Part shown: positions 8,810 to 18,188 of the stretch, one piece after another
Numbering within the stretch: position 1 is the stretch's first letter
Layout of the letters: each line of letters opens with the position of its first letter
Assembly (NCBI GenBank): GCA_001247695.2
Contig: LGRX02013999.1
Span: 1 to 26,712, forward strand
Direction of reading: 5' to 3'
DNA length: 26,712 nucleotides
DNA from: Cymbomonas tetramitiformis
Lineage: Eukaryota; Chlorophyta; Pyramimonadophyceae; Pyramimonadales; Pyramimonadaceae
Notes under the pieces: generated by a model
What the model saw: only the letters and a program-made list of their open reading frames with translations
Told to the model about the DNA's origin: nothing
Databases searched by the model: none
Position numbers and translations under genes: made by a program

Positions 8810-9960
8810 ATCAATCACCGAGAAACAAATACAAGATTTCTATTTAGACCCGGAAATAGGCTTATCAAATATAAGTTCATTCACATCAAAATTAAAAGCA
8901 AAAGGTTATAAAGTTACACAGAAACAAGTAAAAGAGGCGGTCGAACGAAGACTGAAGTCAATCAAACTTTTTCAGGTAAAAAGAAAATAAATAAAAATGA
9001 ATTATATCCAATTTATGGTAAAGACTTCAAAAAATTTATATTCAAGCAGACTTAGCATTTATTCCAAAATTTAAAAAACAAAATAAAAATTATGCCGTGA
9101 TATTAACGGGAATAAATATAAACACGCGGAAAGCATATGCTTATGGGTTAAAATCAAAAACTATAAAAGATAAAAACAATAAAAATATAGAGGCAGCCGA
9201 AGGTGTCATACCGGCTATGAGAAAATTGATTAAGGATTCCAAAATGAATGTATTAACAACGGACAACGGTAGTGAATTTGTGAATAAAGCTATGAAGAAA
9301 CTTTTGGAAGATAACAATATTGAACATTATTTGAACGAACCCGAAGACCATAGTACAATGGGTATGATTGAGAGATTTAACAGAACATTAAAATATAAAT
9401 TAGAACTTTATTTTAAAAGTCAAGATACCGTCAATTGGATAAATGAATTAGATACTATTGTAAATAATTATAATGAAACGAAAAATGTAGGAAATATAGA
9501 TAAGTCTGCACCAAATGATATGAATGAAGATAGAGTATTAAGAAATATTTTATTAAAAAGAAATATATTAACAAAACTACTTTCTAAAATTGATATTAAA
9601 CCTGGAGACAAAGTTAGAATTAAAATAAAAACTAAAACTTTTGATAAAGAAACTCAACGATGGTCAACTAGAATTTATAAAGTTAAAAAAATGGAAGGCT
9701 TGTCTTATGTAATAGAAGACAACAACGAAACTTTAGCTAGAAAATATAAACCAAGAGAATTGCTCGAAGTGAAAGGTAATGTTTCAAATCAAAGTAAAAA
9801 TAAAGATGAAGCTACCGTAAAAGAATTAGTAACAAAACAAAATAAAAAAGAAAGAAAAAATAAACGCGAAGGTGTTTCAGCTTCAAATAGATTATCTAAA
9901 AGAACTCGTAGTCAAAATAAAAACAATAAAGATGATGATTTAGAAATTGATTTAAGATAA
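8802..9960 (+). pseudogene. Retroviral-type (rve) integrase, two frameshifts
   Basis: Polinton-type DDE integrase that would insert the element's linear DNA into the host chromosome. Coding starts at ATG 8802 (MSKSITEKQIQDFYLDPEIG) and continues in a second frame after the T5 run at 8968-8972, which includes YPIYGKDFKKF. It passes to a third frame near the A6 run at 9029-9034. That last frame carries the first catalytic Asp in QADLAFIPKF, the second in TTDNGSEF and the Glu in GMIERFNRTLK. A C-terminal SH3-like DNA-binding segment follows (GDKVRIKIKTKTFD, then QRWSTRIYKVKK), and then a Lys-rich tail. Both shifts are in the -1 direction and sit in homopolymers. They may be decay, assembly errors or, less likely, programmed frameshifts. 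The 3' end overlaps the polymerase gene tail-to-tail by 9 bp. Confidence 0.88.
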
Positions 9961-12513
9961 GTTATATCCTTCAGGTCGTAATTGATATGGATTTATTTTA
10001 TCAACTTCTTCTAATTGTTCTTGTATCTCTTCAAACTCAGGGTGAAGTTCGTCCAAATTACCTTTTAAATTTTTAGTCCAACCTTTAGCATATACTTTAC
10101 TTTCAACTCTTGTTTCTAACCCTTGTGGACATAATACTTCTTGTTTGTTATTTCTTTTCCGTTTTCTAATTACCTTATATGTCAACTCAGCATATTTACC
10201 ATCAATTTTATCAGTCAAATTCTTAACCATACATACCATTGATTTATGATTGATAATTTTACTGTTTTGATGTGACAAATAGAATCCTTTACTTTTGGTA
10301 AGGGGCTCAGCATTTGAAAATTGTAGGGTGTAGCTTTTTGGTCCGGTCGCTCCGTATTCAGTGCATTCTTTTATAATGTTTCTTTTATCATCATAAAGTT
10401 CATTAGTTAATTCGCCCAAAAAGTCACCTAATTCATTTTTGTAAATATGATCATTTACTCCTTCTTTTTCAATGTAAATACAAGAGTCTGTATCAGTGTA
10501 TAACACATTGTCAAACCCCACCTTTTCACACAAGTCATACAACTTTAATCTTGCATGAGCCGTTGTAAATACCCCTATAATTTCGCTCGTAGAACATTTG
10601 TCCGGACCCTCAAAATATTCATTTTTGAAACGATAATTCATAATACATTTCGCATTTCCTTCGATACCCGCAAATTCGTAATTTATTTCATATTCTTGGT
10701 CAAACACCATTGCATAAAAGTCGCTTGGTTCATCTATAATTTTGGTTTTCATTTTGTTTAATTGTTGAACGAATTTTCCCCATAAACTGTTAAGGTACAT
10801 CTTTGCCACCGCTCGCTTTCCGGGGTTTTTCTTGATTTGAGATTTGTCTAAAAGAATACCTTCTCTTTCAAAATATTGTTGAATGTACTTATCTTTATCC
10901 ATTTCAGTTTTAACCCATTCAGGGTATCCACTTGCTTCTTGTTTGATTTTCAAAAACTTGTTTACATAAGGTGCAAACAATTTTGTGCTACGCTCTTTCC
11001 AATGTCTAATTTCATAAATTTCCAATAATTCATATCCCATATCGATTGCTTTGTCAACTTCAATTGTTGAGAAAGTACCTTCTTGTTCATGTAAAGTAAA
11101 TTTCAATTTACCATTGTCTCTACATGGTAACACCGGAAATTGTAGGTCTTTTGGAGGTTTAACTTTACAATAAATAACACCAAAAAACTTTTCAGTTTGA
11201 TTTTTATACCTCGATAGATATTCTTTAACCGAAACATTTTTAAATTGCTCGTCAAAACCGATAGGATACTCGCAATACTTCATAACCCAAGGGTATAAAC
11301 TAGTAAAATCTAGATATCTCAATGTTTCACCAAATTTCTTTTTCCAATATAATTGTTCAGGGTTTGTTCTACCTCCAAAAAATGCATCTCTAATTACAAG
11401 ATCAGGTTTGTAAGTTTTCATAAAGTCAAAAACTGGTTGTTCATTTAATTTATCATTTTCCCAATCACATTCCCAAATATCTTTTACAACATAACCCATA
11501 TTTTCCAATTTTTCTTTTTTCTCCTCAGTTTTTCTATATAAATCACCAAAAGTTATATTAGAGTCTCTTGATACATTTGCTTTATGGTTGGGGTTGTAAA
11601 TTGCAGGGTTACCATGAAACCGGTCACCATTAAATTCGAATATTTCATTGGTTTCTTCGCAATAACCGTCCGCTATGAAGTTTGTTTTTGGAATTTTATA
11701 TTCTCTAATTATTTTGATACCTTTAGAATGTTCCAAATAATTGATCCATTCAGCACACACTTTACTTTGTTTCTTAATTCTATAATATCCAATGCTTTTT
11801 TTAGGCATAATGTCTTTTCGATGAATATGTTGGGCAGTCGATGCAATGGTCATAAAGTTGAAAGGGTCGGTTTCACATGCTTCCAACAATACACTACGAT
11901 ATTCTAAACATGATTTTCGAAGTATCAAAACATCGTTTGAACAATACTTTCGTAATTCATTTTTATTGTTCCAAACAAAATTTTTGTCATCACATTTTTC
12001 ATTATACCAAATATCGAATTTTTCTTTATCTTCACATTTCATATTTTCCGGACAAAAATGGTGTCTATTAGGTATTTTCCCGGTATAATTCCAATTTTCT
12101 TTTTTGTTGAATAAATGAGGATAGTATCCTTTTTCGACATCATTTTCCAAACCCCAAGTTTTGGGTAACTTTGCAAGACCACAACTAACATGGTTTATCG
12201 AGTCAATTAGTGTGACTCCTAAATAAGTCAATTTCATTATTTTGTTTCCAACTCTAATAATTTCTGGCATTTTTTTCTTATCATCAAATTTATGCATTAC
12301 TAATAATGCTTCAAAAATCAGCAAAAAATCGTACGCTTTGCCATTGTGAGCAACAAAGGTGTATCCTTTATGCTTTTCACTAAATAGAAATTCTAAAAAG
12401 GATTGCATGTCATAATGTTCAAATCCCTCAACCAAATTGTCTTTGCTTTTTGGATTTTTTGTGTCATCTAAATATTGAGTAATTGCTAAATTCATATGAT
12501 GTTTAAAATGAAA
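9952..12513 (-). pseudogene. Protein-primed family B DNA polymerase, C-terminal part
   Basis: Carries most of the exonuclease and all polymerase motifs of a Polinton-type pPolB: Exo II in VAHNGKAYDF, Exo III in RKYCSNDVL, motif A LDFTSLYPWV (near 11310), motif B AKMYLNSLWGKF, motif C YTDTDSCIY (near 10490), then KSYTLQF. Between Exo III and motif A lies ADGYCEETNEIFEFNGDRFHG, a block like the PD-(D/E)XK nuclease-like insert seen in Maverick polymerases; that assignment is inference. The enzyme replicates linear element DNA from a protein primer. The frame continues into LTR sequence to 12573, but that start is an artefact of the insertion; the authentic upstream part is at 14464-15968. Discounting the insert and one copy of the target duplication leaves a total of 4062 nt, a multiple of three. 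The retroelement insertion presumably abolishes function. Confidence 0.93.
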
Positions 12514-12690
12514 TGCTGGAAACAGCAGCTCAGGCAGTGAGGACCCGCTGCCGACGGTGAAACAACGGATCACTAAACTCGGATATACAAACGATATATA
12601 CCCGAGATGAGTGACACAGGCTGACCACCGAAGATGACATACAGGAATGGCACTAGATTGTACGAACTAGTCGTAGTGTCAATTCCAGCA
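12514..12690 (-). repeat. LTR (downstream LTR if minus-strand element)
   Basis: 177 bp, starting TGCTGGAAACAGC and ending AATTCCAGCA. It contains the short palindrome-like GGATATACAAACGATATATA region. Just inside it, at 12693-12710, is a perfect hairpin, CCACCTCA-TC-TGAGGTGG, whose minus strand is purine-rich and might serve as the polypurine tract. Confidence 0.93.
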
Positions 12691-13139
12691 CACCACCTCA
12701 TCTGAGGTGGACCAGCTAGTGACACTCACCACCCTAGCTACTAGAGTTTACAGAGAAATGTCAAGATGTTAACTCTAGGGAGCTAGTCAAAGTCACAGGT
12801 GGCAAGATGAATGTACAGGCTAGCAAAATAATACTGCTAAGCCTAGGAAATTGCTAGGACCATTCTGGTCTGCTAAAATTAATGCTCTGCCAGCTAGTGG
12901 TGGGTGAACACACAATCCTCGCCTGTCTGCATGTGATGGAGAATGTAAAAAATAAGTCTGCCTGTCGGTTTAGCTTTTAGCATGCTGCGAACTGAAAAGG
13001 CCTCTTGCCTGTAAATTGCTCGTCTTAATTGTGAAAGGCTGCCCGCAAGTGGTGAGACATAAAACAGCATCCTTCAGCCCAAAACTACAGCAAGTGGTGG
13101 AGAATTCAAAAGGGAACACCGCCTGTCTGTTTAAAGAAA

Positions 13140-14063
13140 TCAATAGAAGCCATCACCAGAATCGTAACTAGCATCATCCTCATAATAAGAATCTCCATCA
13201 TAAAATGCTGCACCACCAGTTTCAACGGAATCGTGGGCTCCTGCCTCCCAGGCAGCCCACTCCTCTGCGGTGTACTCGATCTCATCGTCCGTAGTAGACT
13301 CATCTTCAAAAGAAACTGCGTCTACATGAAACTCGCTTTGCGGTAAAAATTCCTCCCCAAGTGGGGGCTCCAAAACTCCGCCATAAGAGTCGCCCTGGAA
13401 ACCTGTGTCCAGGGTTTCATCCTGTTCCAATCGATCGGACGAAAAATGCGGAGCGGCCAAGTGGCCATCTTGCTCCTCCTTTACTTCCTCACAACTGTCG
13501 CTGGAATCATCGAAGTACCCAAGTGGATACTCCGATTCATCTACTTCTTCACTACTTAAATACTCCTCATAACCGCGAATAACCCCAGAGCCCATATAGG
13601 GAGGCACAATGGGAGGTGCATGGACATAGTGAACTTCGGTTACCACAGGAGGGGCCTGTGGCACCATCTCGCTTGCCCTAGTGGCACTAGGCAAGGGTCT
13701 AGTGGTGGAAACTTGAGTAGAAATTGATCGGACGCCCAAAACTGCATCGCCATCGCCAACGCCTTTCTCACAAAGTGAAGGTGTAGAATTCTCGGAATCT
13801 ACGGTTGCAAGCTCAACGCCCTGGACACCACCAACCGGTGTGCCAGTCTCTGAAACAATAATTTGCAGAGAAATTGGTGAAGAATCCGCTGAGGAAACTG
13901 CCGAAAAATCCGAACTCCGAAAATGTGAAAGAGCGCGCCCCATAGAGGCACACAATGACAACAGCTGCGAGCGTTTGAGGGTTGAGACCCTCTCCTGTAA
14001 ACTATCAATAGTCGCCAAAAGAGCAAGAAGCTCCTCACTCGAAGAAAACTGCTGTGAATCCAT
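13140..14063 (-). CDS. Acidic Gag-like or unknown protein of the LTR element
   Basis: 307 residues from the ATG at 14063, the only substantial open frame inside the LTR element. The N-terminal 60 residues are predicted helical (SSSEELLALLATIDSLQERV). The rest is disordered and strongly acidic, ending in a Tyr/Asp/Glu-rich tail (YYEDDASYDSGDGFY). There is no CCHC zinc knuckle, no protease D[ST]G active site that I trust and no reverse transcriptase motif. Position and the helical start are compatible with a degenerate Gag, but a captured host fragment is equally possible. Composition is clearly richer in G/C than the surrounding viral genes. Confidence 0.6.
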   Translation of the reverse strand: MDSQQFSSSEELLALLATIDSLQERVSTLKRSQLLSLCASMGRALSHFRSSDFSAVSSADSSPISLQIIVSETGTPVGGVQGVELATVDSENSTPSLCEKGVGDGDAVLGVRSISTQVSTTRPLPSATRASEMVPQAPPVVTEVHYVHAPPIVPPYMGSGVIRGYEEYLSSEEVDESEYPLGYFDDSSDSCEEVKEEQDGHLAAPHFSSDRLEQDETLDTGFQGDSYGGVLEPPLGEEFLPQSEFHVDAVSFEDESTTDDEIEYTAEEWAAWEAGAHDSVETGGAAFYDGDSYYEDDASYDSGDGFY

Positions 14064-14286
14064 CAAAGAAAACGAGATCTAACAATGAAATAACGAAACA
14101 AAAATCGTAGGAGTCCACCCCGTCGTAATCGCCCAAAGCCGTAAGCAGTCGTTTCCAGAAAATCTGAAGAATTCGTTCTAAAGCGTCCCACAAGGCGTGG
14201 AGACGCTCAACCGAAAGATAGGGCGGAAATAAAATAAAATTCTACGCTAAAATTCAGTTCACGCGAACGTGAGAAGGACCATAACC

Positions 14287-14463
14287 TGCTGGAAACAGCA
14301 GCTCAGGCAGTGAGGACCCGCTGCCGACGGTGAAACAACTGATCACTAAACTCGGATATACAAACGATATATACCCGAGATGAGTGACACAGGCTGACCA
14401 CCGAAGATGACATACAGGAATGACACTAGACTGTACGAACTAGTCGTAGTGTCAATTCCAGCA
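14287..14463 (-). repeat. LTR (upstream LTR if minus-strand element)
   Basis: 177 bp, identical to the other LTR at all but three positions. Its outer end is followed by the second TGAAA target copy and then polymerase coding sequence. Confidence 0.93.
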
Positions 14464-15968
14464 TGAAAGTCTTTAGTTTTTTCATTTAAATACTTTGTCT
14501 CTTGAGTACATTCAAAATCAAAAAAAGCTAATTTCTCAATAGAGTCTTTCTTCTTGACTTGTTGAATATAACATTTGTGATTATTTAAGTCACAATATTC
14601 TTCACAATTCTTACATGTTGAATGACCACATATATGTTTAATTTTGGTCTCATAATGTGTGTTACATTCTTTGCAATAATGAATCTTATCACAAGTAGAT
14701 TTTACATGATGGTCATAACAATCCTTATTAAAAAAGAATCGATCACACTTGTCACAATATATTTTATGCATCAAACTTTTATTTTGTCGATTTTTCTTAT
14801 CTTTAAAAATGCATTTACTACTTTTGCAACGCGTGCATGATTTCGAACGAGTATCCAAAAATGCAATGATGTTTGTGATTGGTTCGTAATGTTTTTGAAT
14901 AGGGTCATAACAAATATGATACACATTTTTATTTTCGTCATATATTTGATCATCACTATTGAAAGGATAGATTTTTACTTGTCCACATATACTATTTTCT
15001 TCATATACAATAATGTGTGCATTTAATATTTTCTCATATATTGGAATGTCTCTTAAATCAATTTGCTTATGAGACTCAATACCGACCAATTTCCTAATTT
15101 CCTCTCCTAGTTTTAATCGAGTTGACGGTCTTGTGAACTTGGTTAACGTGTTCCAAAATGTTTTATTGGTTTCTTTACAATGTAAATGTTGCAAAATAGC
15201 TAAAGAAATATCAAAACATTGATTATTATTATTGTTCAATGTAATGCAACTTTTCTTTTTGAATCGTTCTTCTTTATTTCTTGATTGTGGATTTGAAGAA
15301 CCACCTCTAATAGCTTTAACGGTGTGGACAAAGAGAGTAATACTTTTAATAAACCCATGTTCTTTTAATTTTTCACTTTGAGCTATTTTTTCGATAGCTT
15401 TTTGTAAATTTTCAGGATGATAACCTAAATAAATGTCATCATTTTTTATTACATAATTATCTTCAAATTGTAACTCAAATGATATCAATTGTTTGTCATC
15501 ACTTCATGCTTCGGGAACAAATCTACGTAAACCTTTTATTTCAAAAAGATTAAAATCTATTGGACCGTAGATATCTTTTCTAGTTTTAAATTTATCGATA
15601 TACTCGGTGCGTTTGGTTTTTTTAATTTCTTTGATATTTCTAATATCAGTTTTTACATTATTTACAAATTTGTTAACCTTTTCATTTTTCTTTTTATTTA
15701 TATTTTTTCGTGAAATTTCACGGTATTTTTTGAAAGTTTTAGATTTTCCATTGTATTTGTCTTTAATTTTTGTTTTCAACGATTTTTCATAATCATTTTT
15801 TGTAATAATTTCTTTAGATTTTTTCCTTCCATTTATTATTTTAAAACTTTCTAGAATATCTTGTAAATCAGCAAAATCTTTTCTAGTTTTTGCATCCTTC
15901 ATTTCAATGTTGAAAGCTTTCCATTGACTAGGTGTAAGTTTAATATTTGAGGTGTTAAGTTTGGACAT
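14464..15968 (-). pseudogene. Protein-primed family B DNA polymerase, N-terminal part, with in-frame TGA
   Basis: Starts at ATG 15968 (MSKLNTSNIKLTPSQW). A basic region of about 155 codons is followed by an in-frame TGA at 15504-15506, then the same frame stays open to the LTR insertion. After the TGA come a segment with a Cys (NNNQCFDISLA) and a His (KHYEPITNI) spaced like an OTU-type cysteine-protease fold (inference), a zinc-binding region (YCDKCDRFF, HYCKECNTHYE, HICGHSTCKNCEEYC), and Exo I in LAFFDFECTQE, giving the first catalytic Asp and Glu of the proofreading nuclease. An N-terminal extension of this kind is typical of Polinton polymerases. The 15504-15968 part could be a separate small gene, but the unchanged frame argues for one gene interrupted by a nonsense codon. 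Confidence 0.88.
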
Positions 15969-15978
15969 GGGAGAGGCT

Positions 15979-15998
15979 TTTATAATATATATATAAGA
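15979..15998 (-). promoter_or_regulatory. TATA-rich putative promoter of the polymerase gene
   Basis: Read on the minus strand, a run of TATATATATTATAAAA lies about 15 bp upstream of the polymerase ATG at 15968. The element is AT-rich throughout, so the match carries little weight alone. Confidence 0.3.
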
Positions 15999-16042
15999 TT
16001 ATTTCTTTAAGCTCAATTGGGTTAGTACATTGGACTAAAAAA

Positions 16043-16318
16043 TCACAATAATTTTGAGTATTGTGTTAGTAATTCATACTGTTTTGGTATGTCGAATGAT
16101 GATTTTTTAAGAGCTTGAATCATATCATCAATAGTGATATTGTATAATTTGACGGAATTTGCTTTGATGGGCAAACCTCTTTTAATTCGTAAATTTAATA
16201 TACGTTGTTTTAAAACTTTATCTTTGTTAATCTTGTAATGTTTAGCCACATCTAAATTGTTTTTTTCTGCTGATTTTTTGTAATAAGTATTTCCAAACTT
16301 TGAAATAACTTTCTCCAT
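16043..16318 (-). CDS. Small basic protein of unknown function
   Basis: 91 residues from ATG at 16318. The open frame continues further upstream but has no better ATG, and the part beyond would overlap the divergent small gene at 16378. Lys-rich and probably helical: SAEKNNLDVAKHYKINKDKV is followed by LKQRILNLRIKRGLP. The middle could form a helix-turn-helix, giving a DNA-binding role, but this is a guess. It reads in the same direction as the polymerase and lies just upstream of it. Confidence 0.5.
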   Translation of the reverse strand: MEKVISKFGNTYYKKSAEKNNLDVAKHYKINKDKVLKQRILNLRIKRGLPIKANSVKLYNITIDDMIQALKKSSFDIPKQYELLTQYSKLL

Positions 16319-16377
16319 ATATATGGGATATAATATAATAACCAAAAATATTTTTAAATTGTTTAAGTTATATAAAA

Positions 16378-16551
16378 ATGGACATTTTAAACAATTCATG
16401 TGATTTTCAAGCATTTGTTTCAGGAATTATTCTTATTATAGGGGCTGTTTTTACGGGAATTAGATATAGTCGTTGTGAAACTATAAATTCACCTTGTATA
16501 AATTGTAAAAGGAAAATACTAGAACAAGAAGAAAATACTATTAATGTTTAG
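16378..16551 (+). CDS. Small single-span membrane protein
   Basis: 57 residues, ATG at 16378, TAG at 16549-16551. Residues about 14-30 (VSGIILIIGAVFTGIRYS) form one hydrophobic span, followed by a short Cys-containing loop (SPCINCKRK) and an acidic tail. Small membrane proteins of this size are common in polinton-like viruses and may act at the virion membrane or during host exit; no homologue is recognised. It is divergent from the gene at 16043-16318, with about 60 bp between the starts, and leads a plus-strand group ending with the ATPase. Confidence 0.5.
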   Translation: MDILNNSCDFQAFVSGIILIIGAVFTGIRYSRCETINSPCINCKRKILEQEENTINV

Positions 16552-16594
16552 AAATTTTAATTTCTTTTTATATCTATTATATTCTAATAAAACA

Positions 16595-17051
16595 ATGGGT
16601 TACCGCAAAGGTGAGAAAATAACAGATGAAAAAACTTTAGAAAGATTGAAAAATGCAAGATTGAAAGCTTTAGAAGTACGAAAATTAAAAGCCGAAGAAA
16701 AAAAAATATCAAAATTGCAAAAGATCTTGAAAAACAAAAAGAAATATTAGATGCAAAAGAAGTTATTAAAAATCACCAAAAACCGGAAAAGGACGAAATT
16801 GAAATTCAACCGGAAGTAAAAAAAGAAGTTGTAAAAAATTAAAAAAAATAAAGAATAAAAAACCAAAAGTTATTATTGAGGAAATTCATGAAAGTTCTAG
16901 TTCTAGCGAAAGCGAACCGGAAGTTATAGTTAAAAAGAAAAGAATTTCCAAAAAAAGAAATAATAAAGATATAGATAATAGCCCTCAATCACCTCGACAA
17001 ACAAATACTCATTATGATAAAGCTTATAGAAGTTTATTTCCGGAACTTTAA
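16595..17051 (+). pseudogene. Lys/Glu-rich coiled-coil protein, two frameshifts
   Basis: Begins at ATG 16595 (MGYRKGEKITDEKTLERLKN). At the A9 run 16698-16706 the reading moves to the -1 frame (KDLEKQKEILDAKEVIKN). In the A-rich stretch 16833-16848 it moves -1 again, to a frame reading VIIEEIHESSSSSESE and ending YRSLFPEL before TAA at 17049-17051. The uniform Lys/Glu bias, the Ser-rich acidic patch, and the position directly before the ATPase ATG (18 bp) support a single gene of about 150 residues. Its function is unknown; a virion or DNA-binding structural protein is possible. The shifts may be sequencing undercalls or genuine decay. Confidence 0.6.
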
Positions 17052-17069
17052 TATTAATAGAAAACTTAA

Positions 17070-17981
17070 ATGTTACAAACTCAAAAATTAAAAAATAAAG
17101 ATTATGAAATTAAATTACCGAAAGGCGGTGCTTTTAATATAAATACGGACCCAGATTTTATTAATATGCATTCCGTTATATTGGCGGTGGCAAAACGAGG
17201 TGTAGGTAAAACTTGCAGCTTTTCTAATTTATTACGATTGATGAAACAAAATAATGCATTAGACCGGTTAATTTTGGTAAGTCCTACTTTTCACAATAAT
17301 TCTCATTATTTTAATAATTTACCATTGAACAATGAAGATATATTAGAACCTTCAATTGAAGCTCCCCAAAAAATAGAAGAAATTCTTGACACCGAGGCTC
17401 AAGAATACGAAGAATATCATGAAAAGTTGAAAAGATGGAAGAAATTGAATAAAATGTTAAAAGATAAAACAAAATCAATTCATGATATTCCAAATGAATT
17501 ATTAATTGAATTTGAGGACACAATGTATAATCCACCGGAACATAAATATAATGGGAAAAAGCCGGTGATTGTGGTTTTATTAGATGATTGTCAAGGAAAT
17601 GACATCATGTTACCAAGAGCTAAATTAAATCAACTTGTAACTACTCACCGTCATAAAGGTAAATTAAAAAATGGTGCTTTGGGAGTTACTTTATTATTTG
17701 CAACACAAAATTATACAAGTAATCAAATGGGCTTAAATAAATCAATAAGAGGCAACTTAACTCATATATTAGTTTTCAAAAATAAAAATATTAAAGAGTT
17801 AGAAAAAATTGCGGAAGAATGTTCGGGAGAAATAAATCAAGATACCTTTTTCCAAGTTTATGATAAAGCAATTGAAAACCCACATGACTTTTTATTTATT
17901 GATTTACATAAAAAGAGTACACATCCAAATGGATTCAGGAGAAACTTTAATGAGTTTATTATTCCAAATACTTTAGATTGA
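17070..17981 (+). CDS. A32-like (FtsK/HerA-type) genome-packaging ATPase
   Basis: 303 residues, ATG 17070, stop TGA 17979-17981, intact. The Walker A (P-loop) is AKRGVGKT at residues 41-48, and Walker B is VIVVLLDD at 166-173, followed by CQGND. The segment TLLFATQNY (207-215) matches the sensor strand of packaging ATPases, and the Arg in the LVTTHRHKG region could contribute to the active site. In Polintons, polinton-like viruses and virophages this enzyme pumps the genome into the capsid, so its presence implies descent from a virion-forming element. It is the least damaged replication or morphogenesis gene here. Its last 9 bp overlap, tail-to-tail, the Cys-rich frame on the other strand. 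Confidence 0.88.
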   Translation: MLQTQKLKNKDYEIKLPKGGAFNINTDPDFINMHSVILAVAKRGVGKTCSFSNLLRLMKQNNALDRLILVSPTFHNNSHYFNNLPLNNEDILEPSIEAPQKIEEILDTEAQEYEEYHEKLKRWKKLNKMLKDKTKSIHDIPNELLIEFEDTMYNPPEHKYNGKKPVIVVLLDDCQGNDIMLPRAKLNQLVTTHRHKGKLKNGALGVTLLFATQNYTSNQMGLNKSIRGNLTHILVFKNKNIKELEKIAEECSGEINQDTFFQVYDKAIENPHDFLFIDLHKKSTHPNGFRRNFNEFIIPNTLD

Positions 17982-18173
17982 CTTCATACATATTGCTTTC
18001 AAACAGTTTTTGCAGTAACTATTTAGAGGTCCGTCACCCATATCATCATCAAGAATTATGCAGCTAGCACAAACAGCCTTGCAACAAACAAAACAAGGAG
18101 TGCATTTCACTTTTTGCAGTGAGTCACAAGTGACGCATTTTACAACTGAGCAAATATCCTGTGGTAAACACAC
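17973..18173 (-). CDS. Cys-rich domain, probable C-terminal extension of the 609-residue protein
   Basis: About 65 residues with 13 Cys, in zinc-binding spacing: CVTC, CTPC, CC, CASC, CKNC. There is no ATG at its start; the frame runs back without a shift into the stop codon (TAA, 18189-18191) of the 609-residue gene upstream. Between them, on the minus strand, is a branch-point-like TCCTAAC, a T-rich tract and TTACCACAG followed by GATATT (exon start 18158 if spliced). This looks like a 3' splice site, but no good donor was found upstream. It is either a spliced exon, a readthrough product or a separate short protein. It ends inside the ATPase 3' end. Confidence 0.55.
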   Translation of the reverse strand: MCLPQDICSVVKCVTCDSLQKVKCTPCFVCCKAVCASCIILDDDMGDGPLNSYCKNCLKAICMKSI

Positions 18174-18188
18174 AAAAATAAAAAGAAG

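Larger units (their letters stand above)
12514..14463 (-). mobile_element. Short LTR retroelement (TRIM-like) inside the polymerase gene
   Basis: 1,950 bp bounded by two 177-bp direct LTRs (12514-12690 and 14287-14463) that differ at three positions. The LTRs start TGCTGGAA and end TTCCAGCA, the usual TG...CA. A perfect 5-bp target duplication, TGAAA, flanks the element (12509-12513 and 14464-14468). The interior has one acidic open frame on the minus strand and no reverse transcriptase, integrase or protease, so it is non-autonomous. Near-identical LTRs imply recent insertion. If it is transcribed on the minus strand, a candidate primer-binding site (TGGTCCTTCTCACG) lies 5 nt inside the LTR at 14287; this is weak evidence. 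Confidence 0.95.

Noticed and set aside
9097..9960. Separate integrase gene starting at 9097
   Set aside because: The first codon is GTG and lies downstream of the first catalytic Asp; upstream frames supply the missing N-terminal part, so it is one frameshifted gene.
10555..12088. Plus-strand frames opposite the polymerase
   Set aside because: Shadows of the polymerase coding sequence with no ATG-led conserved content.
12514..12573. Polymerase start at 12573
   Set aside because: Those codons are LTR sequence and the start codon is GTG; authentic coding continues on the other side of the retroelement.
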